DNA of 8,254 nucleotides from an uncultured Bacilli bacterium (lineage in GTDB: Bacteria > Bacillota_I > Bacilli_A > RF39 > UBA660). The position numbers and the translations under genes are program-made. Within the stretch, counting starts at the first letter, position 1; the number at the start of each line of letters is the position of its first letter. Location of the stretch: positions 1 to 8,254 of the forward strand of contig CANUCD010000044.1 of the NCBI GenBank assembly GCA_947856335.1, read 5' to 3'. The notes beneath the pieces are model-generated. The model had not been told where the DNA came from. It made no database searches and saw nothing but the letters and a program-made list of their open reading frames with translations. Below, one piece after another: positions 5,147 to 8,254 of the stretch.

Positions 5147-6038
5147 TATTTTCCTCCAAATATATTTTAAGTACGTCTGCTAAAACTTTAATAGAACGAT
5201 TTACTTCATCAATAGTATTATAAATACCCCCTACTTGAATTAGTAAACTATATGCTGAAAAATCTTGATTATACACACCTTGATATCCTACTCCACCTCG
5301 TAGGCTAATGCCTCTACTTAGTGCTGTTGCTTTCTTTTTTAAAATAGTATCTAATGAGCTTGCAAACTTTTCATTAGCTATATAATTAGGATTATCAGTT
5401 CCAACAACAAATAAAATCTTTGCATAGGTTTTATCATCTATTTTAGCTGTTGTTATATCTCTTTCGTAGTCTGATACTTGTAAATCAAAATAATATTTTA
5501 AACTAGGATACTCTTTTGTTCTTTTTTCTAATAGTAATTTAGATGATTTATAACTATTAGAATAAGGGATATTCTCGTCTTGATTTATTTTTACGATTTT
5601 TTCTTCTTCTACATAGCTTTCAATCCCGTTTAAAGATAAATTTTCTTTCAGGATATAGCTTGCCCATACAACATAGGGAATAACATTATAACGATTAAAA
5701 TAACCACTTTTATATTGATCAGTTTGGTATGTATTGTATATATAGATGATTGGATTTAAGTCTATTTTCTCTTCTTTCATGACCATTTTATCTAATTGTT
5801 TTGGAAATATACCAAACATATTTTTATAAATAATATTACTTCCATTTTCGCTTTTACTAATATTTCCTGTGCTATTATCTATCAATACTTGATAAAATTT
5901 ATCTTCATCAGTAATATTTAAAATAAGTTTTAAAAATATATTAAAGAGGAAAAATGCTATAATTAGAAGTAAAAAAATACCACTATATAACTTAATACGT
6001 GGAATTTTAATTTTCTTTTTAGTAATAAATTGTTTCAT
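5133..6038 (-). CDS. spoIIP: Stage II sporulation protein P (SpoIIP) with altered active site
   Basis: 301-aa SpoIIP-family protein. In Bacillus, SpoIIP is a septal amidase/endopeptidase that works with SpoIID and SpoIIM to thin the septal wall and drive engulfment. An N-terminal basic stretch and a membrane helix (about 17-43) anchor it, and the SpoIIP domain follows from about residue 95. Family landmarks are recognisable: the IYIYNTYQTDQY strand, a YSNSYKSSKLLL helix, FDLQ, ILFVVGTDNPNY, GVYNQDFSAYSLLIQVGG and a final NTIDEV helix. However, positions that are normally His, His and Glu (YHTH, DLHRD, LLIEVGG) read Asn102/Tyr104, Gln187 and Gln268 here. The protein is also shorter than the ~400-aa Bacillus form. 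Start: ATG at 6036-6038 with AGGTGA 5 nt upstream; a GTG 9 nt earlier has no ribosome site. It follows gpr after 59 nt and overlaps the 109-aa gene. Confidence 0.9.
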   Translation of the reverse strand: MKQFITKKKIKIPRIKLYSGIFLLLIIAFFLFNIFLKLILNITDEDKFYQVLIDNSTGNISKSENGSNIIYKNMFGIFPKQLDKMVMKEEKIDLNPIIYIYNTYQTDQYKSGYFNRYNVIPYVVWASYILKENLSLNGIESYVEEEKIVKINQDENIPYSNSYKSSKLLLEKRTKEYPSLKYYFDLQVSDYERDITTAKIDDKTYAKILFVVGTDNPNYIANEKFASSLDTILKKKATALSRGISLRGGVGYQGVYNQDFSAYSLLIQVGGIYNTIDEVNRSIKVLADVLKIYLEENNEEK

Positions 6039-6097
6039 AATATTCACCTATTTTATTATATAATAAGAAATTTAAAATAAGTGTCGAAGGAAGAGAT

Positions 6098-6826
6098 TTA
6101 AAAAAATAAATCATTTAGAGCATCTGCAATAATAGAACTTATTATATCAACTACTTCACCTATATATGAAGATGCTAGTAACTCTTTTTGATATTCAAAT
6201 ACTAAAGGTGCTCCAATAGAAATAATAGGAATATTAAATGTATTTTCATCTATTTTTTTGTTATCACGAATAGCACTTCCTGGAACAATACCTGCATTAT
6301 GTATTTCAATACAATTATTTAAATAATCAATATTATTAGTTGCTAGTGAATCAATTATAATAATAACACTAGGTTTTAATGAGCATACGACCATTTTAAT
6401 TAAGTTAAATGAACTTATGCCTGTTTTTTCAATGACTTCAGGATTAAAAATAGCTACTTTAGGTAACGATAAGAAATCACTAAAATGATTAGTAACCATG
6501 ATTTTATTTGTTGATTTGACGCCTAAGCTATCACATAAAATACTACTATTACCTAAACCTATAATAAGAGGGTTGGTTGTTTTTAAATCCTTAAAGAAAT
6601 ATTTTAATATTTTTATCAATTCTTTTTTTATGCCTTTTTTATTTTTATGCAAACTAACTAGATTAAATAAAATACTAAAATAATCTCCCCTTTTTTTCTT
6701 AGCAACAAATTCATTAGTATAATCAATACAAAAATGATTTACTTGATATCCAGAATACTTTTTTTCATCTATTTTAAATTTATGATTTTTTAACTCTTTA
6801 GAAACATCCATAACTATCTTTTTCAT
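6098..6826 (-). CDS. gpr: Germination protease GPR, compact form
   Basis: 242-aa homologue of GPR, the aspartate-type protease (MEROPS A25) that degrades small acid-soluble proteins when spores germinate. Recognised stretches: IDYTNEFVAKKKRGDYFSIL (34-53), matching the GPR block after its N-terminus; LIIGLGNSSILCDSLG (87-102) with Asp99; NPEVIEKTGISSFNLI; KPSVIIIIDSLAT (151-163) with Asp159; and AGIVPGSAI followed by IPIISIGAPLV (199-209). The two Asp correspond to the proposed catalytic pair of Bacillus GPR. The Bacillus protein is ~370 aa. Here the N-terminal propeptide region and about 80 residues between the IGxPTVV strand and the last helix are missing. The start is fixed by an in-frame TAG directly upstream of the ATG; GGTG is the only ribosome-site-like element. 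It heads the gpr-spoIIP unit and lies beside rpsT, a neighbourhood conserved in Bacilli. Confidence 0.88.
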   Translation of the reverse strand: MKKIVMDVSKELKNHKFKIDEKKYSGYQVNHFCIDYTNEFVAKKKRGDYFSILFNLVSLHKNKKGIKKELIKILKYFFKDLKTTNPLIIGLGNSSILCDSLGVKSTNKIMVTNHFSDFLSLPKVAIFNPEVIEKTGISSFNLIKMVVCSLKPSVIIIIDSLATNNIDYLNNCIEIHNAGIVPGSAIRDNKKIDENTFNIPIISIGAPLVFEYQKELLASSYIGEVVDIISSIIADALNDLFF

Positions 6827-6841
6827 CTAAAACACCATTAT

Positions 6842-6870
6842 TATTATGAATAATTGCTCTAAAATCATAC
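6842..6870 (-). promoter_or_regulatory. Sigma-G-like forespore promoter of gpr
   Basis: On the minus strand GTATG (6866-6870) and CATAATA (6842-6848) are separated by 17 nt. They fit the sigma-G consensus of a GyATR -35 and CATnnTA -10. gpr is a known forespore gene in Bacillus. The -10 ends 15 nt before the ATG, so the leader would be only about 7-10 nt. Confidence 0.5.
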
Positions 6871-6918
6871 AAAAACTCATATATTTTAGCTAACTTCATA
6901 TGTTTTAACGTAAAAAAC

Positions 6919-6947
6919 TTGAAAAATATAATTTTTTTTGTTAAAAT
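6919..6947 (+). promoter_or_regulatory. Sigma-A promoter of rpsT
   Basis: TTGAAA (6919-6924, 4/6) and TAAAAT (6942-6947, 5/6) are spaced by 17 nt. The predicted start near 6954 leaves a leader of about 26 nt that contains the AGAGGAG ribosome site at 6965-6971. There is no room for a long regulatory leader. Confidence 0.65.
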
Positions 6948-6979
6948 GAATACTGACAAACAAGAGAGGAGTTTAAAAA

Positions 6980-7243
6980 ATGGCAAATATTAAAAGCTCT
7001 AAAAAAGCAATCAAAGTAATAGCAAAAAAGACTGAAAATAATCATGAACTTAAAGCTAGAGTTAAAAATTTAATTAAAGATACTGAAAAAGCTATAGCAA
7101 GTAATGATAACCAAAAAGCAAGTCTTTTATTTAAAGATGTACAAAAATATTTAGATCAAGCTGTTAGTAAAGGTCTAGTGCATAAAAATACATCTGATAG
7201 ACAAAAATCAAGATTATCTTTAAAAATTAAAAATATGAAGTAA
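6980..7243 (+). CDS. rpsT: 30S ribosomal protein S20
   Basis: 87-aa S20, a primary 16S rRNA-binding protein of the small subunit body. The N-terminal MANIKSSKKAIKV motif and the C-terminal KGLVHKNTSDRQKSRLSLKI motif are both typical, and the protein is the expected length, strongly basic and all-helical. The ATG has AGAGGAG with an 8-nt spacing. It is transcribed away from gpr from its own promoter and ends in a terminator that begins inside its last codons, so it appears monocistronic. Confidence 0.97.
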   Translation: MANIKSSKKAIKVIAKKTENNHELKARVKNLIKDTEKAIASNDNQKASLLFKDVQKYLDQAVSKGLVHKNTSDRQKSRLSLKIKNMK

Positions 7244-7270
7244 CAAATATTGTTGGCTTCATTTTTTTTT
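7235..7270 (+). terminator. Intrinsic terminator of rpsT
   Basis: A two-part stem, ATGAAG (7235-7240) with CTTCAT (7257-7262) and AACAA (7242-7246) with TTGTT (7250-7254), closes on a 3-nt loop with a small internal bulge and runs into nine T residues (7262-7270). It includes the last codons and stop codon of rpsT. Confidence 0.75.
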
Positions 7271-7278
7271 GCTATACT
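7250..7278 (+). promoter_or_regulatory. Extended -10 promoter of the transglutaminase-like gene
   Basis: TATACT (7273-7278, 5/6) is preceded by TGC at 7270-7272, an extended -10. TTGTTG at 7250-7255 lies 17 nt upstream as a weak -35 and is also the descending arm of the rpsT terminator. The start would be near 7285, giving a leader of roughly 10 nt that overlaps the GGTGG ribosome site. Confidence 0.5.
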
Positions 7279-7293
7279 ATAGGTGGTGATGAT

Positions 7294-8220
7294 ATGAAAA
7301 AAATAATAGTACCTATCATATGTTTATTTAGTATTTTGCTTGTCTTATTAAATATAGATAAAATAACTGATAAGATTATTTTCTTTTTAAATCCGAGTAT
7401 AACAAATAAAATAGATGTTAAAAATCCTTATTATAAGACAAATAATTATGTTTTTACCCAAAATACAAGTAACTTTACTCCATATGGAATAGAAGATTTA
7501 TTAAATATAATGTATACTATCTTAAATAGTAGAACTACTGATTTTTCCTTTTATTGTGCTAAAGAATATACTAGTTGTATAGAAGATATGGAAATGATTA
7601 CCAAAGATAAGACATTACTTACACATTTAAATAATTTTGTTCATCCATTTAATTCATTTTATAATATCAATGCTAAAATAATGGAAAATAACGAAATAAT
7701 TATTCATATTAACTACCTTTATACAGAAGAAGAACAGAAAAAAATAGATGAAGAAGTAGATAAGATTATAGAAAAACTAGTTACTTCAGATATAACAGAG
7801 GATTATGATAAAATAAAAGTTATTCATGATTATATTATTAGTAACACTAAATATGATGTAGATGAAAATAGTCCTAAAAGCTATACTGCTTATGGAACAT
7901 TGTTTAATCATTTAGCTACTTGTAATGGATATACTGATTTAATGGCAATATTTTTAACTAAAATGGGTTATGATAATTATAAAATAGCAACTACTAATAG
8001 TATAGATAATACAGATGGGCATGTTTGGAATGCTGTTAAAATTAGTGATGAATGGCTTCATTTAGATTTAACTTGGGATGACCCAGTAAGTAAAGATAAT
8101 AAAGATTATTTATATCATAAATATTTTCTAATTAACACGGAAGAACTTCAAACAGCAGATGCTAATATCACTAGTAAAGATCATGTATTTGATAAATCTA
8201 TTTATGTCGAATTAAAATAA
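7294..8220 (+). CDS. Membrane-anchored or exported transglutaminase-like protein
   Basis: 308-aa protein with an N-terminal signal-anchor helix (about 4-20), no clear signal peptidase site and no lipobox. The bulk is therefore predicted outside the cytoplasmic membrane. The C-terminal transglutaminase-like (papain-fold) domain begins near residue 165: helix YDKIKVIHDYIISNTKYD, then ATCNGYTDLMAIFL with Cys210, DGHVWNAVKI with His243, and WLHLDLTWDDP with Asp258. This is an intact Cys-His-Asp triad, so it is probably an active thiol enzyme, either a peptidase or a cross-linker. The central region (about 60-160) is unassigned but contains repeated Glu/Lys-rich helix. GGTGG with a good spacing precedes the ATG. 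It has its own promoter and terminator. Relatives in Bacillota are often annotated only as transglutaminase-domain proteins; the substrate is unknown. Confidence 0.82.
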   Translation: MKKIIVPIICLFSILLVLLNIDKITDKIIFFLNPSITNKIDVKNPYYKTNNYVFTQNTSNFTPYGIEDLLNIMYTILNSRTTDFSFYCAKEYTSCIEDMEMITKDKTLLTHLNNFVHPFNSFYNINAKIMENNEIIIHINYLYTEEEQKKIDEEVDKIIEKLVTSDITEDYDKIKVIHDYIISNTKYDVDENSPKSYTAYGTLFNHLATCNGYTDLMAIFLTKMGYDNYKIATTNSIDNTDGHVWNAVKISDEWLHLDLTWDDPVSKDNKDYLYHKYFLINTEELQTADANITSKDHVFDKSIYVELK

Positions 8221-8227
8221 GTATATA

Positions 8228-8254
8228 AAAACTTCTCTATTTTTGAGAAGTTTT
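8228..8254 (+). terminator. Terminator of the transglutaminase-like gene
   Basis: A 10-bp perfect stem (AAAACTTCTC at 8228-8237 with GAGAAGTTTT at 8245-8254) around a 7-nt T-rich loop, starting 8 nt after the stop codon. The U-tract begins within the stem and may continue past the window edge. Confidence 0.7.

Noticed and set aside
6048..6075. TATAAT in the gpr-spoIIP gap as a spoIIP promoter, including a sigma-E reading
   Set aside because: No acceptable -35 at 16-18 nt for sigma-A, and only a partial sigma-E -10 match with no -35. Read-through from gpr cannot be excluded, so no promoter is claimed.
6095..6112. GATTTA/TAAATC inverted repeat at the end of gpr, considered as a terminator
   Set aside because: All A/T apart from one G-C pair, with a homopolymer loop inside coding sequence and no U-tract after it; expected by chance here.
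6498..6683. Plus-strand open frame opposite gpr
   Set aside because: Antisense shadow of gpr without ribosome site or motifs.
6798..6986. 62-codon minus-strand open frame across the gpr-rpsT divergent region
   Set aside because: It starts inside rpsT, covers the rpsT promoter and ribosome site, ends inside gpr, has no ribosome site and shows no recognisable protein features. The region is better explained by two divergent promoters.

Overview
The window is about 8.2 kb of very AT-rich bacterial chromosome with short intergenic gaps, the standard genetic code (Trp is encoded by TGG) and purine-rich Shine-Dalgarno sites. Housekeeping genes (nusG, secE, ffh, rpsT) sit beside genes found only in endospore formers (gpr, spoIIP, a CotD-like coat protein). 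This points to a spore-forming, low-GC Bacillota. The divergence of the sporulation genes suggests an uncultured gut Bacilli lineage near Erysipelotrichales/RF39, but that placement is inference. No mobile element, CRISPR array, tRNA or rRNA was seen, and no gene-free stretch exceeds about 155 bases.

Minus strand, right to left. gpr (spore protease) starts behind a sigma-G-like promoter and is followed by spoIIP and an uncharacterised 109-aa membrane-anchored protein whose start overlaps the end of spoIIP. Next is a monocistronic lipoprotein of the ZnuA/AdcA metal-binding fold, with its own sigma-A-type promoter and an intrinsic terminator. ffh (SRP GTPase) has a promoter interlocked with that terminator and is followed, 8 nt after its stop, by a small four-helix membrane protein. 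Then come a Cys/His-rich CotD-like coat protein, a DUF368 (PopT-type) membrane protein, and secE-nusG joined by a TAATG overlap. A strong hairpin follows nusG.

Plus strand, from the divergent region at 6827-6979. rpsT (ribosomal protein S20) has a good sigma-A promoter and a terminator that includes its stop codon. It is followed by an exported or membrane-anchored transglutaminase-like protein with an intact Cys-His-Asp triad and its own terminator at the right edge.

Functional picture: secE, ffh and nusG serve protein export and transcription. DUF368 proteins recycle the undecaprenyl-phosphate carrier for wall synthesis. gpr, spoIIP, the 109-aa protein and the CotD-like protein serve engulfment, coat formation and germination. 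The most notable observation is that SpoIIP has lost all of the residues that form the metal/catalytic site in its family. In addition, the metal-binding lipoprotein has lost two of three His ligands, and GPR is strongly shortened but keeps its catalytic aspartates. Together they suggest a remodelled or decaying sporulation/envelope programme in this lineage.
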